From: an uncultured Oribacterium sp. | GTDB lineage: Bacteria > Bacillota > Clostridia > Lachnospirales > Lachnospiraceae | Assembly (NCBI GenBank): GCA_946413525.1 | Contig: CAMKKZ010000006.1 | Span: forward strand, 62,001 to 126,000 | Direction: 5' to 3' | DNA: 64,000 nucleotides | Part shown: in pieces, positions 63,251-64,000 of the stretch | Layout of the letters: each line of letters starts with the position of its first letter | Numbering within the stretch: the stretch's first letter is position 1 | Notes under the pieces: generated by a model | Seen by the model: the letters and a program-made list of their open reading frames with translations, nothing else | Databases searched by the model: none | What the model was told of the DNA's origin: nothing | Position numbers and translations under genes: made by a program

Positions 63251-63998
63251 GCTTCCCTTCAATCATCAGGACGTTGTTGCCTTCTTCAGAGTCGGAGATA
63301 TACTCTAAGACTATCTTGCTCTTACCGGATACTTTTGCGGTAAAGTCAAAAGAACTTTTCCTGCCGACACGATGTTCTTTGACTTTTTTCCCGTCAACAT
63401 AAAGTTTCAATGTGCCTTCTGCGTCATTGTCAAAGCCTTCCTCTGTCACGAAGTATGCCTTGAAGTTGTCGTAGTTCTCGTTCTCAAATTCTACATAGGA
63501 CCGTGCCCCGGAGCAAAACTCCAGAACATCGTTATGCATTTCACCATTGTAAGCGTATGCTGTTCCCATGGAATAAACGTTCTTTGAGGTGTACACATCT
63601 TCTTCGCCCAGGAATAAAACCTCCTTTTTATCGTTATAATTATACCCGTTGTTGTAGGCACTATTTGAGCTGGCGTTGTTTCCATAGAAATTATATGTAT
63701 TTCCGATTCCGCCAAAGTTGTAAATGTTCGTGATATTGTTATTGATGATATTGGTAGTATTGGTGATATTAACGATCTTTGTCACCCTGATGTTGTTCTG
63801 TATCCAGGCACCACTCCCGTCAACATAATAACCATCAGGCGTCATCTGATTCGCATACATATATCCATTCGGACCAAAATAATAACACTCTGCTGTGCCA
63901 TCATTATTACCATCTATCCACTCCCATTGATTGGCAGGGTAGCTGCCATCGTTCCTCTGATACCACCAACCGTTGTTATCGCTTCTCCAGTTTGCCAT
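63243..63998 (-). CDS. Choline-binding-like repeat protein with Asn-rich spacer and NPCBM-like domain
   Basis: The start or an N-terminal part may lie beyond the right edge. Residues ~1-75 are cell-wall-binding-type repeats (GWWYQRNDGSYPANQWEWID, then YYVDGSGAWIQ). Residues ~75-125 are rich in Asn (INNNITNIYNFGG). The C-terminal ~125 residues resemble NPCBM, a carbohydrate-binding beta sandwich (EFCSGARSYVEFENENYDNF, TLKLYVDGKKVKEHRVG). It probably sits on the cell surface and binds wall polymer and another glycan. No catalytic domain or signal peptide is visible in the window. Confidence 0.72.
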   Translation of the reverse strand: MANWRSDNNGWWYQRNDGSYPANQWEWIDGNNDGTAECYYFGPNGYMYANQMTPDGYYVDGSGAWIQNNIRVTKIVNITNTTNIINNNITNIYNFGGIGNTYNFYGNNASSNSAYNNGYNYNDKKEVLFLGEEDVYTSKNVYSMGTAYAYNGEMHNDVLEFCSGARSYVEFENENYDNFKAYFVTEEGFDNDAEGTLKLYVDGKKVKEHRVGRKSSFDFTAKVSGKSKIVLEYISDSEEGNNVLMIEGKLY

Positions 63999-64000
63999 GC

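Overview
The window reads as a chromosomal segment of an anaerobic Gram-positive Clostridia, most likely a gut Lachnospiraceae (an inference). The grounds are moderately GC-rich coding DNA, AGGAGG-type ribosome sites, TTGACA/TATAAT promoters, a CIRCE operator, an Amadori-product ABC locus of the Bacillus frl type, a LicR-controlled cellobiose-type PTS, choline-binding-like wall repeats, and the absence of outer-membrane genes. No rRNA, tRNA, CRISPR array, transposase or prophage gene was found. Forty-four protein genes are supported; the first is cut by the left edge and the last may be cut by the right edge.

Layout. 1-5.6 kb: end of an iron-sulfur aldo/keto reductase, recQ, an acyl-CoA thioesterase, and a CbbX/SpoVK-like AAA+ ATPase with an unrecognised N-terminal half. 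5.8-15.8 kb: a sugar-amine (Amadori product) locus with two SIS-domain deglycases, a YitT membrane protein, a GntR/UTRA regulator, FrlC-like epimerase, FrlD-like kinase, and a CUT1 binding protein with two permeases but no ATPase. 15.9-20.6 kb: a MATE exporter and a polar amino acid ABC importer (two permeases, ATPase, binding protein). 20.8-24 kb: CIRCE-controlled lon. 24.5-32.1 kb: LicR-type activator, divergent 6-phospho-beta-glucosidase, then PTS EIIC, a small membrane protein, EIIA, an unusual HPr and EIIB. 32.6-37.8 kb: a PstS-like lipoprotein facing a two-component system. 38-46 kb: a large adenylation-carrier-condensation protein, tatA, tatA, tatC and a flavoprotein with a Tat signal. 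46-53 kb: an orphan membrane protein, a UvrD-type helicase, a second MATE exporter, a HAD phosphatase and a secreted SHOCT-like protein. 53.9-60.5 kb: a surface-glycan block (Wzt-like ABC ATPase, a 1244-residue multi-domain glycosyltransferase, a sugar-nucleotidyltransferase). 61-64 kb: a sodium:solute symporter and a wall-binding protein.

The most unusual signal is repeat architecture. (1) Conserved proteins carry in-frame tandem repeats in linkers or tails, each with its own unit: RecQ 5 x 4 residues, Lon 8 x 12, LicR 9 x 12, TatA 10 x 8, the UvrD-type helicase 8 x 6, the ABC ATPase 8 x 11. (2) Many genes have short tandem copies of sequence at or just after their stop codon. (3) At least seven families of structured 80-250 bp dispersed repeats fill the intergenic spaces, and two of them (called B and E here) look like RNA leaders. 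(4) A cloverleaf-like palindromic element lies at 62.9-63.1 kb. I know of no description of this combination, but no database search was possible.
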